Shown: in pieces, positions 16,584 to 25,656 of the stretch | Position numbering within the stretch: position 1 is the stretch's first letter | Layout: the number at the start of each line of letters is the position of its first letter | DNA from: Burkholderiales bacterium | Lineage (GTDB): Bacteria; Pseudomonadota; Gammaproteobacteria; Burkholderiales; Burkholderiaceae_C | Reading direction: 5' to 3' | DNA: 64,000 nucleotides | Assembly (NCBI GenBank): GCA_003963005.1 | Contig: RXJW01000065.1 | Span: forward strand, 1-64,000 | Notes under the pieces: generated by a model | What the model was told of the DNA's origin: nothing | Database searches by the model: none | What the model saw: the letters and a program-made list of their open reading frames with translations, nothing else | Program-made: the position numbers and the translations under genes

Positions 16584-17141
16584 ATGTTCCGCCTTTACCT
16601 TCTTGCCGCCCTGGCCCTGCCCAGCCTGCTCCTGACAGGCTGCAACAGCCTGCCCACCGCCTCGTCGGACAAGGTGGGCAAGGTCTACCAGCGTGAGAGC
16701 TTCGCCGCCGAAGAGACCTACTCCCGCCTGTTCGACGCCAATGTCGACGCCACCTGCGAAGCGGCCCGCCGGGCGCTGCTGAGCCAGGGCTACGTCATCA
16801 GCAAGGCCGAGGCCGGCGTGGTGCGTGGCGCCAAGCACTTCCAGCCCGAGGGCGAAGTGCATGTCGAGATCGCCTTCAACGTCGTCTGCGTGGGCGACGG
16901 CCCCAAGCAGCAGATCGCCACGGCCTACGTCAGCGCCCAGCAGGACCGCTATGCGCTCAAGCGCAATCCGCAGGCGGCGAGCCTGGGCGTCAGTGCGCTG
17001 GGCTCCATTTCGGTGCCACTGTCCTCGACGCAGGACTCGCTCGTGAAAGTCGCGTCCGAGACCATCCCGGCCGGCGAGTTCTACGACCGCTTCTTCACGC
17101 TGATGCAGCGCATGCTGCGCGAAAACGCGGCCGACCGCTGA
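16584..17141 (+). CDS. DUF2242-like lipoprotein
   Basis: A 185-residue predicted lipoprotein: signal MFRLYLLAALALPSLLLTGC gives a lipobox LLTGC with Cys20 as lipidation site. The remainder (KVYQRESFAAEETYSRLFDA, CEAARRALLSQGYVISKAE) resembles the uncharacterised DUF2242 family of proteobacterial lipoproteins. I start at ATG 16584 so that the signal peptide is N-terminal. No function is known; the neighbours give no hint. Confidence 0.75.
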   Translation: MFRLYLLAALALPSLLLTGCNSLPTASSDKVGKVYQRESFAAEETYSRLFDANVDATCEAARRALLSQGYVISKAEAGVVRGAKHFQPEGEVHVEIAFNVVCVGDGPKQQIATAYVSAQQDRYALKRNPQAASLGVSALGSISVPLSSTQDSLVKVASETIPAGEFYDRFFTLMQRMLRENAADR

Positions 17142-17236
17142 TCCGGCAGCCGGGTCGCCCCGGCCGCAGATTCAGCGCCGATTCGGGGATTGCTTCACGG
17201 GCGCCGCCTGCCCTCCCCGCCTAGCATCGGCCCTCC

Positions 17237-19759
17237 ATGGCCGAACCCTCGTCCGCCCTCGCCCTCTCGACCACGCCCGGCTGGCGCCCGCTCGCCGGCC
17301 TGCGGGGTCTGCTCTCGGCCGCCTGGCACGTGCCGGGGGAGAGCCGCGAGGAGGTCGACCGCCTGCGCGACGACCAGTGGCGGGCCATCGTCAACCAGCT
17401 GCCCACCTCCGCCATCGCGACCGCGATTGCCGTGGCCATGCTGGTGGCGGTCCTGCCCGCCGGCACCGACCTGGGGCCGTTCGCACCCACGCTGACCGCG
17501 CTGGTGGTGCTCAACACCTTCAATTTCGGACTCTGGGCGTTTGAACGGCAACGCCAGTCCGCCACGTCACCGCCCCGCGGCATACGCGCCGGGCTGCTGC
17601 TGGCGCTGAACATGTTCATCGGCGGCGTGCTGGATGCGGTGCTCGTGCTGCAGGCCGCGCCCCAGGTGCCGCCCGCGCTGCAGGCGCCGCTGGTGGCCTG
17701 CATGGCCGGAGCCGTGGCCACGGCAGCCTGGATGTTCGCGCTGTTGCCCGCGGTCTCGCTGGCCTGGGTGCTCGGCTCCTGTGGCGCGCTGGCCGTGGGC
17801 ATCCTGCTGCGCCCGCTGGACTGGCTGGATGGCCTGCTGCCGCTGCTGCCCCTGTTCGTCGTCGTGCTGGCCATCTCGGCCCTCGTCAACGCCCGCCTGT
17901 TCCTGCAGGGCCGGCACGCCCAGCATGCCGCGGCGCGTGACCGGCTCACCGTGTCGCTGCTGCTGCGCGACTTCGAACAACATGCGAGCGACTGGCTCTG
18001 GGAGGTCGACCGCGACGGGCGGCTGCGGCATGTGTCGCGGCGCCTCGCCGAGCGGCTGGGCCAGCCGGTCGAGGCCTTGATCGATCAGCGCCTGGTGGAC
18101 GTGCTGGCGCGCCATCTGCCGCTGGGTGACGTCGATGCCCGCGAGCGCCTGGACCGGCTGGGCCATGCCCTGTCGACCGCCGAGCCGCTGCGCCACCACG
18201 ACCTGCACCTGCAGATCGACGGCGAGGATGTGTGGTGGTCGCTCAGCGGCAGCCCGCTGGATGGCGACGGCCTGCGCGGCGTGGGCACCGACGTCAGCGA
18301 GGTGCGCGAGCGCGAGCGCGAGGTGATGCGCATGGCCGACCAGGACGCCGTGACCGGCCTGGCCAACCGCCACCAGTTCCAGCGCCGGCTGGCGCTGCTG
18401 CTGGGCGGCGGCGGGCCGGTGGCGCCCTGCACCGTGCTGCTGCTGGACCTGGACTGCTTCAAGCAGGTGAATGACACCCTCGGCCACGCGGCGGGCGACC
18501 ACCTGCTGGCGACCGTGGGCGAGCGTCTGGCCGAAAGCCTGGCCGCCCGGCGCGGCACCGGTGACCTGGTCGCGCGGCTCGGTGCGGACGAGTTTGCGGT
18601 CATCCTGCGCGGTGAGCTGAGCCCCGACGCCATCCACCGCCTGGGCAAGCAGCTGCGTTCCGCGCTGCGCGTGCCGGTCGTGATCGACGGCCATGAGATC
18701 GACGTGCGCGCCAGCATCGGTGCGGCCTGCGCGCCGCGCCATGCCCAGGCACCGGACCCCCTGCTGCGCGCCGCCGACCTGGCCTTGCAGGCAGCCAAGG
18801 CCGCCGGGCGCGACCGTCTCTCGCTGTACGAACCCGCCCTGCAGCACGAGGCCCAGGACCGCCTGTCGCTGCTGGCTGACCTGCGCCAGGCGCTGGACAC
18901 CGGCCAGCTGGAGATGCACTACCAGCCGCAGATCGAGCTGGCCAGCGGCAAACTGCTGGGCTTCGAGGCGCTGATGCGCTGGCGCCATCCCAAGCGCGGG
19001 CTGGTGCCGCCGTCGGTGTTCATCCCGCTGGCGGAGGAGAGCGGCCTGATCGTGGCCCTGGGCGCCTGGGCGCTGCTCGTGGCCTGCCGCGACGCCGCCC
19101 GCTGGCCCGGCAGCCTGCGCGTGGCCGTGAACGTGTCGGCCCACCAGTTCGAACGCAGCCCGCTGGAGCTGCACGTGCTGGAAGCCCTGGAGCGCAGCGG
19201 CCTGCGCGCCGACCGGCTGGAGATCGAGCTCACCGAGTCGGCCCTGCTGCAGGACAACCACCGGGCCATCGACCTGCTGACCCGGCTGCGCGCGCTGGGC
19301 GTGCGCATCGCCCTGGACGACTTCGGTACCGGCTTCTCGTCGCTGGCCTACCTGCGCCGCCTGCCGCTGGACCAGCTCAAGATCGACCGCGCCTTCATCA
19401 CCGACCTCGACCACCCGCGCGTGGGCGAGAAGGCGCGCGCCATCGTGTCGGCCATCCATGACCTTGCCGGGGCCCTGGGCCTGCAGACCGTGGCCGAGGG
19501 CATCGAGACCGCCGAGCAGCAGGAAGTGCTGGCCGCCCTGGGCTGCAGCCTCGGGCAGGGCTTCCTGTTCGCGCATGCCTTGCCGCGCGATGCGACGCAA
19601 GCTTTTGTCGAGCTGGCCCACGTGAAGGGCCTGGCTGCGGCACGCGAGGCGCACCTCGATTCGGTGAGCTCGCCGCCCGTCTCGTGGCCGTCCACGCGGT
19701 TGCAGCTGCGCAGCGTGCTGCAGGTGCCTGACACGCGCTGGCAGGAACCGTCTCAATAA
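17237..19759 (+). CDS. Membrane GGDEF-EAL protein (cyclic-di-GMP turnover)
   Basis: An 840-residue protein. Residues about 55-225 hold several membrane helices (sensor region), then a PAS-like segment (ASDWLWEVDRDGRLRHVSRR), GGDEF (about 345-510) and EAL (about 525-775). The diguanylate cyclase signature is GADEF (449-453) rather than GGDEF, so cyclase activity is doubtful. The phosphodiesterase part looks intact: EAL at 577-579, NVSAHQF, ELTES, DDFGTGFSSL, LKIDRAF, AEGIET. It most likely degrades cyclic-di-GMP, with the GADEF domain perhaps as a GTP-sensing regulator. Monocistronic. Confidence 0.92.
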   Translation: MAEPSSALALSTTPGWRPLAGLRGLLSAAWHVPGESREEVDRLRDDQWRAIVNQLPTSAIATAIAVAMLVAVLPAGTDLGPFAPTLTALVVLNTFNFGLWAFERQRQSATSPPRGIRAGLLLALNMFIGGVLDAVLVLQAAPQVPPALQAPLVACMAGAVATAAWMFALLPAVSLAWVLGSCGALAVGILLRPLDWLDGLLPLLPLFVVVLAISALVNARLFLQGRHAQHAAARDRLTVSLLLRDFEQHASDWLWEVDRDGRLRHVSRRLAERLGQPVEALIDQRLVDVLARHLPLGDVDARERLDRLGHALSTAEPLRHHDLHLQIDGEDVWWSLSGSPLDGDGLRGVGTDVSEVREREREVMRMADQDAVTGLANRHQFQRRLALLLGGGGPVAPCTVLLLDLDCFKQVNDTLGHAAGDHLLATVGERLAESLAARRGTGDLVARLGADEFAVILRGELSPDAIHRLGKQLRSALRVPVVIDGHEIDVRASIGAACAPRHAQAPDPLLRAADLALQAAKAAGRDRLSLYEPALQHEAQDRLSLLADLRQALDTGQLEMHYQPQIELASGKLLGFEALMRWRHPKRGLVPPSVFIPLAEESGLIVALGAWALLVACRDAARWPGSLRVAVNVSAHQFERSPLELHVLEALERSGLRADRLEIELTESALLQDNHRAIDLLTRLRALGVRIALDDFGTGFSSLAYLRRLPLDQLKIDRAFITDLDHPRVGEKARAIVSAIHDLAGALGLQTVAEGIETAEQQEVLAALGCSLGQGFLFAHALPRDATQAFVELAHVKGLAAAREAHLDSVSSPPVSWPSTRLQLRSVLQVPDTRWQEPSQ

Positions 19760-19802
19760 TCGCGGGCTTCCCAGACTTGCGGCGCAACCCGCCGCCCGCG
19801 CC

Positions 19803-21551
19803 ATGTTCCCGCTTGCCCGATGCCTGTCGCTCGCCCTGACCCTGGGCGCCGCCACCGCAGCAGCCGCCGCCGACGGCCTCTCGACCCACGCCGAGCGCAG
19901 CGGTTTCGCGCAGACCGGCCGCTACGACGAAGTCGATCGCCTGTGCCACGACTTCGCCCGCGCCCACCCACGCCATGTGCGCTGCGGCCGCTTCGGCACC
20001 ACGCCGCAGGGCCGGCCGATGTGGGCGCTCGTGGCCAGCCAATCCGGTGCCCTGACGCCCGAGGCGGCACACCGCGCCGGGCTGCCGGTCACGCTGATCC
20101 AGGGCGGCATCCACGCCGGAGAGATCGAGGGCAAGGACGCCGGCTTCCTGGCCCTGCGCGAACAGCTGGCCCGGCCGGGCGCCCTGAAGCACCAGGTGCT
20201 GGTCTTCGTGCCGGTGTTCAACGTCGACGGCCATGAGCGCTTCGGCGCCTGGAACCGGCCCAACCAGCGCGGCCCCGAGCAGATGGGCTGGCGCACCACG
20301 GCCCAGAACCTGAACCTCAACCGCGACTACATGAAGGCCGACGCGCCCGAGATGCAGGCCATGCTCGGCCTCGTGCGCACCTGGGACCCGCTCGTCATGG
20401 TGGACCTGCACACCACCGATGGCGCGCAGTTCGAACACGACATCGCCATCATGGTGGAACCTGTGCACGCCGGCGAGCCTGCGCTGCGCACCGCCGGCAT
20501 CACCTGGCGCGACGGTGTCATCGCAGCGCTTGCCGCGCAGGGCGCGCTGCCGTTGCCGTTCTACCCGTCCTTCGTGGAGAGCGACAACCCGGCCAGCGGC
20601 TTCATGGACACCGTGCCGACGCCACGCTTCTCGCAGGGCTACTTCCTGCTGCGCAACCGCCTGGGCATGTTGGTGGAGACGCACAGCTGGCGCCCCTACC
20701 CGCACCGCGTGCGCCTCACGCGGCAGACGGTGGATGCCGTGCTCGACCAAGTCGCCCGCCTCGGTCGCGCCTGGCGCCGGGCCGCCGATGCGGCCGACCG
20801 GCGCGTGCCGACCGAGGCGGTGCTCGCCTGGCGCACGACCAGCGAGACGCGCGAGATCGAGTTCCGCGGCTATGCCTACACCCGCATGCCCAGCGACATC
20901 TCCGGCGCCCTGATGACCCGCTACGACGAGACCCAGCCCGAGATCTGGCGGCTGCCGATGCGTGACCGCATCGAGCCCGAGCGCGTGCGGGCCGCTCCGC
21001 GAGCCGGCTACCTGGTACCCGCCGAACATGCCGCCTGGGTGGGTGAGAAGCTGGCCCAGCATGGCGTGCGCTTCGAGCGGCTGACGCAGGCACGCGTCGG
21101 CCTGCCGGTGCAGGCGTTCCGCGCGACCGGCGTGAAGACCGATGCGGCCAGCACCGAAGGCCACCAGCGGGCCGCCGTCACCGGGACCTGGGCCGACGAA
21201 ACGCGGGACGTGCCCGCCGGCAGCCTGTTCGTTCCCATCGCCCAGCCGCTGGCCACGCTCGCCATGCACCTGCTGGAGCCGGATGCCCCCGATGCCCTCG
21301 CGAGCTGGGGTCGCTTCGCGACGGCCTTCGAGGCCAAGGAGTACATGGAACCCTACGTTGCCGAGCAAGTTGCACGCGAGCAGCTCGCAGCCAGCCCCGC
21401 GCTGCGCGAAGCCTTCGCCGCGCGGCTGCGCGACGATGCGGCATTTGCCGCGAGCCCGGCCGCACGGCTGGCGTTCTTCCACCGGCGCCATCCCAGCTGG
21501 GACGAGCGCTACCACCTGTACCCGGTGCTGCGCGTCGACCAGCAGCCCTGA
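19803..21551 (+). CDS. Secreted M14-family zinc carboxypeptidase
   Basis: A 582-residue peptidase with signal peptide MFPLARCLSLALTLGAATAAAAA. Zinc ligands are in QGGIHAGEIEGKD (His and Glu) and VDLHTTDG (second His); the catalytic Glu is in GMLVETHSW. The catalytic domain ends near residue 330; about 250 further residues form a C-terminal region with no motif I know. The ATG is 43 bp after the GGDEF-EAL stop, so co-transcription is possible. Probably trims C-terminal residues of peptides, or cell-wall peptides, in the periplasm; substrate unknown. Confidence 0.88.
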   Translation: MFPLARCLSLALTLGAATAAAAADGLSTHAERSGFAQTGRYDEVDRLCHDFARAHPRHVRCGRFGTTPQGRPMWALVASQSGALTPEAAHRAGLPVTLIQGGIHAGEIEGKDAGFLALREQLARPGALKHQVLVFVPVFNVDGHERFGAWNRPNQRGPEQMGWRTTAQNLNLNRDYMKADAPEMQAMLGLVRTWDPLVMVDLHTTDGAQFEHDIAIMVEPVHAGEPALRTAGITWRDGVIAALAAQGALPLPFYPSFVESDNPASGFMDTVPTPRFSQGYFLLRNRLGMLVETHSWRPYPHRVRLTRQTVDAVLDQVARLGRAWRRAADAADRRVPTEAVLAWRTTSETREIEFRGYAYTRMPSDISGALMTRYDETQPEIWRLPMRDRIEPERVRAAPRAGYLVPAEHAAWVGEKLAQHGVRFERLTQARVGLPVQAFRATGVKTDAASTEGHQRAAVTGTWADETRDVPAGSLFVPIAQPLATLAMHLLEPDAPDALASWGRFATAFEAKEYMEPYVAEQVAREQLAASPALREAFAARLRDDAAFAASPAARLAFFHRRHPSWDERYHLYPVLRVDQQP

Positions 21552-21581
21552 TCCCGGCAGCCCCCCAGGCCTGCCCGGCGC

Positions 21582-22319
21582 TCAGGGCTGACGGTTGCCG
21601 CCCGCGATGCGCGTCAGCTCGCCGCTGGCCAGGGTCTGGCGCACCGCCGCGGAGAGCTGCTGGGCCAGGGCCGGCGCCTGCGGGCCCGGGGCGACCCAGA
21701 TGTGCAGGTTGATCCGCGCCAGCACCGATCGGTGAAGCGGCACGCCGTCCACGCGCGGCGGCGGGCCGTAGTCATGCTCGGCGTTGAGCAGGCAGACGTC
21801 GACCCGCTGCACGGCGACCATGCCCAGGCAGGCGGACGCCGAATTCATCACCTCCACCTCCGCATGGCCCGCCACGCCGGCCTCGATCACCTTCACGCCG
21901 CGCACATACGCCACCCGCAGGCCGCTCAAGGCCGCCCAGGAGGTGGGCGACACCGCCGGCGTGCGGCTGAAGGCCTGGATGGTGGTGGTCAGCAGATGGG
22001 GGTCCACGCGGACGGCACCGGGCACGATCCGGTCGAACTGGGCGATGCGCAGCAGGTCAGCGTCGTACTGGCCGGCCTGGAAGCTCGCCAGCGCCCGGGC
22101 CACGGGCTCGCGGTTGAGCGTGTAGGCGCGGCCGGCCTGGCGCATGATGGCCGCCAGCGCGGCATCGGCGATCGCGTCGCCCCGCGCCGATGCCGCGGCG
22201 CTGACGACGAAGCGCACCGGTGCCTCCTGGCGGGCCGCCTCGGCGGCCAGCGCGCGAGCGCCCGCCAGCCCGCCGAGCAGGCTGAGCAGGGCGGTGGCCA
22301 CAGTCAGGCGGGTGCGCAT
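21582..22319 (-). CDS. Periplasmic solute-binding-like protein (type 2 PBP fold)
   Basis: A 245-residue secreted protein. The signal peptide MRTRLTVATALLSLLGGLAG ends near ARALA. The pattern RALASFQAGQYDADLLRIAQF, LSGLRVAYVRGVKV and VQRVDVCLLNAEHDYG fits the SBP_bac_3/type 2 periplasmic-binding fold. No permease or ATPase gene adjoins it, so it may be an orphan sensor or binding protein. I use ATG 22319 because it starts the signal peptide. Confidence 0.68.
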   Translation of the reverse strand: MRTRLTVATALLSLLGGLAGARALAAEAARQEAPVRFVVSAAASARGDAIADAALAAIMRQAGRAYTLNREPVARALASFQAGQYDADLLRIAQFDRIVPGAVRVDPHLLTTTIQAFSRTPAVSPTSWAALSGLRVAYVRGVKVIEAGVAGHAEVEVMNSASACLGMVAVQRVDVCLLNAEHDYGPPPRVDGVPLHRSVLARINLHIWVAPGPQAPALAQQLSAAVRQTLASGELTRIAGGNRQP

Positions 22320-22496
22320 GCGGCCATCATCGGCCCACCCGGCCACCCGCCCGGCGCGCGGCCCGGCGCGATCTGCGCGTTTTTACCGCCCCTCATCTGC
22401 GGGGAGGCCCCTGTCTGAAGCCGCCTGCCCGTTTGAAACCGGCGCTGGCACCGCCCAAGCTGGATGTACCGGCTCGCGCCGGACAAGGAGAACCCG

Positions 22497-22688
22497 ATGA
22501 CCAGCCTGCACACCCTGGCGGCCCGCGCGGCCGCCGCCCTGACCCTGGCCCCGGTGCTCGCCCAGGCCCAGGCGAACTGCGGCGCCCCGGGCACGCCGCC
22601 CTGCCCGACGCCCGAACCGGGCAGTTGGCCCCTGGTGGCCCTGGCGCTGGGCGTGCTCGTGGCCGTGAAGTTCATCCGCCGCAAGTAG
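22497..22688 (+). CDS. 63-residue PEP-CTERM mini-protein
   Basis: A very small secreted protein. AAGGAG lies 6 bases before ATG 22497. Residues 1-26 are a signal peptide ending AQAQA, followed by a 12-residue linker with Cys28 and Cys36. Then comes a PEP-CTERM sorting signal: PEP at 39-41, a hydrophobic segment 43-60 and a basic end FIRRK. Such tails are recognised by exosortase (EpsH/XrtA) in exopolysaccharide-producing Gram-negatives. Almost nothing remains after removing both signals, which is unusual. No exosortase gene is in this window. Confidence 0.72.
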   Translation: MTSLHTLAARAAAALTLAPVLAQAQANCGAPGTPPCPTPEPGSWPLVALALGVLVAVKFIRRK

Positions 22689-22735
22689 GCCTGGCCAGCC
22701 GCGGGCGCGGCGGCGCGGTGTAGATTCGCCGCGCC

Positions 22736-23383
22736 ATGAACCGACTCGCCGCCGAACTTCAACGCCTGTACCCACGCGCCGCCGCCGGCAGCACCCAGGT
22801 GCTGCGCCTGGAAGTGGCCGCTCCCGCCGACTGGGCCGCTCTGGGCGGCCTCTGGCGTGGCGTGCAGGCCGACCTCGGCTTGCCCGCACCCGCCATCGCC
22901 GTCTCGGGCACGGACGGGCTGCAGCTGTGGTTTTCGCTCCAGCAGCCGGTGGGTGTCGGCCCCGCCGCCGATTTCCTCGCCCGCCTGCAGGCGCGCTACC
23001 TGCCCGACCTCGCCCCCGCCCGTGTGCGCCGCCAAGGGGACGGCAACCCGCCCGCCATCCCCGCCCAGGACCCGGCGAGCGGCAACTGGTCGGCCTTCGT
23101 GGCGCCAGACTTGGCGCCGGTGTTCGCCGACACGCCCTGGCTGGACATCGAGCCCGGCGCCGACGGCCAGGCCGACCTGCTCGCCCGCCTCTCGCCCATC
23201 GCGCCTGCGGCGTTCGACGCCGCGCTGCGCGCCTTGCAGCCCGCGGCCGCGCCGGCTGCGGCCCCGCCCGCGAGCGGGCCCGCCTCCCTGGACCCGCGCG
23301 CCTTCCTGCAGCGCGTGCTGGATGACGAATCCGCGCCGCTGGCCCTGCGTGTCGAAGCCGCCAAGGCCCTGCTGACCCGTTGA
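22736..23383 (+). CDS. Hypothetical protein, 215 residues
   Basis: I do not recognise this gene. It has good codon bias, starts MNRLAAELQRLYPRAAAGST and has no signal peptide or membrane segment. An Ala/Pro-rich linker ([15 protein letters not shown], about 168-183) separates the main domain from a helical C-terminus (FLQRVLDDESAPLALRVEAA). The segment ISVSGTDGLQLWF-like (VSGTDGLQLWFSLQQP) suggests a mixed alpha/beta domain. It lies 4 bp before the next hypothetical gene, so the two are probably co-expressed. Confidence 0.65.
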   Translation: MNRLAAELQRLYPRAAAGSTQVLRLEVAAPADWAALGGLWRGVQADLGLPAPAIAVSGTDGLQLWFSLQQPVGVGPAADFLARLQARYLPDLAPARVRRQGDGNPPAIPAQDPASGNWSAFVAPDLAPVFADTPWLDIEPGADGQADLLARLSPIAPAAFDAALRALQPAAAPAAAPPASGPASLDPRAFLQRVLDDESAPLALRVEAAKALLTR

Positions 23384-23387
23384 GTCG

Positions 23388-23876
23388 ATGCCCATGACCC
23401 GCCCCGCCAAGCCGGCTTCATCCCTGACGCCGGACGACCTCGCGGCGCATCCTGTGTGGCGTTTCCTGACGCCCGGGGACGCCGCGCCGGACGGCGCCGA
23501 CGAGTCGTGGGTCCGTGCCCAGGATGCACCGCCCCGCGTGGGGGAGCATGCCAGCTATCTCGTCGCGGCCACCTACCGGCTGCAAAGCGGTGCGACCCTG
23601 CCCGGGGCCGTGCAGGTGGATGTGCTCGGTGCCCAGGTCGAGCTCGACCCCTGCGTGATCTTCGCCGGCGGCAAGTCGGTCGATGCGCTGGGGCACGACA
23701 CCGCACCCCGGCTGGCGCGCCTGCTCAAGGCCAGCGACACGCAGCCGGTGCACTGGGCGCTCGGCGCGCGCCTCGGCGACGAGACGGTCATGCGCGAGCA
23801 GGCGATGGCCAGGCCGGGTGCGGCGCAGGTGCTCGGCCTGCTGTTCAAGCTGGCGCGGCTCAAGCGTTCGCGTTGA
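23388..23876 (+). CDS. Hypothetical protein, 162 residues
   Basis: Not recognised. Soluble, 162 residues from ATG 23388 (a second ATG at 23394 would remove two residues). It begins PMTRPAKPASSLTPDDLAAH and includes SYLVAATYRLQSGATLPG and VDVLGAQVELDPCVIFAGGK, suggesting a small beta-rich domain, with a basic end KLARLKRSR. Four bases after the previous stop, so likely the same transcript. It is convergent with the ECF42 gene, 10 bp apart. Confidence 0.65.
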   Translation: MPMTRPAKPASSLTPDDLAAHPVWRFLTPGDAAPDGADESWVRAQDAPPRVGEHASYLVAATYRLQSGATLPGAVQVDVLGAQVELDPCVIFAGGKSVDALGHDTAPRLARLLKASDTQPVHWALGARLGDETVMREQAMARPGAAQVLGLLFKLARLKRSR

Positions 23877-23886
23877 ACGGGCCTGC

Positions 23887-25146
23887 TCAGCTCGCCAGGC
23901 GCCGCGCGCGCTCGTGCAGCAGCTCGCGCTGCACGGCGTTGTCGGTCAGCTCGGCGGCGCGCAGGTAGGCCTCGCGGGCCTCGCCGATGCGGCCCAGGCG
24001 TTCAAGCACATCGGCCTGCGCGCCCGCCAGCCACGGATAGCGCTGCAGCGGCGGTTCGACCGCCAGCGCTTGCAGCAGCGGCCAGGCGGCCTCGGGGCCC
24101 TGGGCATGGCTCACGGCCACGGCCCGGTTGAGCGCGATGACGGGCGAGGGGTTCAGGGCCAGCAGCCGGTCGTAGCCCGCCACGATGGCGGCCCAGTCGG
24201 TGTCTTCGGCGCGCGCCGCGCGGGCATGGCAGGCGGCGATCGCAGCCTGCAGCGTGTAGGGGCCGGGTTCGCCGGCTGCCACGGCCTGGTCGAGCGCCGC
24301 CAGGCCACGGCGGATCAGCAGCGCGTCCCAGCGGCGGCGGTCCTGGTCGGGCAGCAGCACGGGGCGCCCCTGGGCATCCAGCCGGGCGGGCAGGCGCGAG
24401 GCCTGGATCTCCAGCAGCGCCGCCAGCCCATGCACTTCGGGTTCCGCGGGCAGCAGATGCTGCAACTGGCGCGCCAGGCGCAGCGCCTCGTCGCACAGCG
24501 CCGGGCGCAGCAGCGAGGCGCCGCTGCCGGCGCTGTGGCCCTCGTTGAAGATCAGGTAGACCACCGCCAGCACGCCGGCCAGCCGCTGGGCGCGCTCGTC
24601 CGGGCCTGGCAGCTCGAAGGCCTGGCCATGCAGCGCCTTCTTGGCCCGCACGATGCGCTGTGCGACGGTCGCTTCCGGCTGCAGGAAGGCGCGGGCGATC
24701 TCAGCCGTCTCCAGGCCGCCAAGCAGGCGCAACGTCAGAGCCACCTGCGCCTCGCGCGGCAGCACCGGATGGCAGGCGATGAAGATCAGCCGCAGCAGCT
24801 CGTCCCCGATCTCGGCCTGGTCGCGCGCCGCGTCCAGCTGGTCGACGAAGTCGGGCACGACATGCGTGCCGTAGGCCTCGTCATCGGCCGCCAGGTGCTC
24901 ATGCTCGCGCTCCAGCATCGCCCGCCGACGCAGCCGGTCCAGCGCCTTGTGGCGGGTGGCGGTCATCAGCCAGGCGGCGGGGTTGGCGGGCGCGCCGTCG
25001 CGGGGCCAGGCGTCGAGCGCGGCCATGAGGGCGTCCTGGGCGCAGTCCTCGGCCTCGTCGAGGTCGCGCAGCAGCCGGGCCGCCGCACCCACGAGGCGGC
25101 TGCGCTCCAGGCGCCAGACGCCCGCGGCGAGGTCGGCATGGCTCAC
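23887..25146 (-). CDS. ECF42-type RNA polymerase sigma factor with C-terminal extension
   Basis: A 419-residue sigma factor. Sigma2 (about 10-75: EDCAQDALMAALDAWPRDGAP is the -10 reading region) and sigma4 (about 115-170: LTLRLLGGLETAEIARAFL) are followed by a long helical extension with TPR-like repeats (about 180-415), the ECF42 (DUF6596-type) plan. In this group there is no anti-sigma factor; the extension controls activity and the partners are DGPF/YciI proteins, as found here. GTG start at 25146, 4 bp after the VOC gene stop. Last gene of a six-gene operon with an ECF42-type promoter at 27595-27621. Confidence 0.9.
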   Translation of the reverse strand: MSHADLAAGVWRLERSRLVGAAARLLRDLDEAEDCAQDALMAALDAWPRDGAPANPAAWLMTATRHKALDRLRRRAMLEREHEHLAADDEAYGTHVVPDFVDQLDAARDQAEIGDELLRLIFIACHPVLPREAQVALTLRLLGGLETAEIARAFLQPEATVAQRIVRAKKALHGQAFELPGPDERAQRLAGVLAVVYLIFNEGHSAGSGASLLRPALCDEALRLARQLQHLLPAEPEVHGLAALLEIQASRLPARLDAQGRPVLLPDQDRRRWDALLIRRGLAALDQAVAAGEPGPYTLQAAIAACHARAARAEDTDWAAIVAGYDRLLALNPSPVIALNRAVAVSHAQGPEAAWPLLQALAVEPPLQRYPWLAGAQADVLERLGRIGEAREAYLRAAELTDNAVQRELLHERARRLAS

Positions 25147-25150
25147 CCGG

Positions 25151-25642
25151 TCAGGCTCCGTCGTAGGCCTTGTGCAGGGCGGCGAGGTCGATCTTGGTCA
25201 TCGTCCAGATGGCCTGGAACGCCCGCTGCACGCGTGCCGGATCGGGGTCACGCACCATGTCGAGCCACGCCCTCGGAATGATCTGCCAGGACAGGCCCCA
25301 GGCGTCCTGCACCCAGCCGCAGGCCATCTCGCGGCCGCCGCCGGCCGGCAGCTGCGCCCAGAGGTGATCGATCTCGGCCTGGTCCTCGCACGCGACCGTC
25401 ATCGAGAAGGCCTCGGTGAGCTTGAAGTGCGGCCCGCCGTTGAAGGCGGTGAACGGCAGGCCGAACAGCTCGACCTGCTGCAGCATGACCGTGCCGGCCG
25501 CCCCGGGCGCGTTCTCGCCCCAGCGCTGGGTGTCCAGCACGCGACCGTTTTCGGGGCCGAAGACCTTCAGGTAATGCGCGACCGCGTCTTCCGCGCCGCG
25601 CTCGTACCAGATGAAGGGGCTGAGCTTGTGCGTGATGTGCAT
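25151..25642 (-). CDS. VOC-superfamily protein, PhnB-like
   Basis: A 163-residue vicinal-oxygen-chelate fold protein. It begins HITHKLSPFIWYERGAEDAV and contains FTAFNGGPHFKLTEAFSMTV and GWVQDAWGLSWQIIP, typical of the PhnB/3-demethylubiquinone methyltransferase-like VOC group. Enzymatic activity of this group is mostly unproven. The start at 25642 (ATG) is where homology begins. Part of the ECF42 operon, 4 bp before the sigma gene. Confidence 0.86.
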   Translation of the reverse strand: MHITHKLSPFIWYERGAEDAVAHYLKVFGPENGRVLDTQRWGENAPGAAGTVMLQQVELFGLPFTAFNGGPHFKLTEAFSMTVACEDQAEIDHLWAQLPAGGGREMACGWVQDAWGLSWQIIPRAWLDMVRDPDPARVQRAFQAIWTMTKIDLAALHKAYDGA

Positions 25643-25656
25643 GGCGTGCTTCCGGT

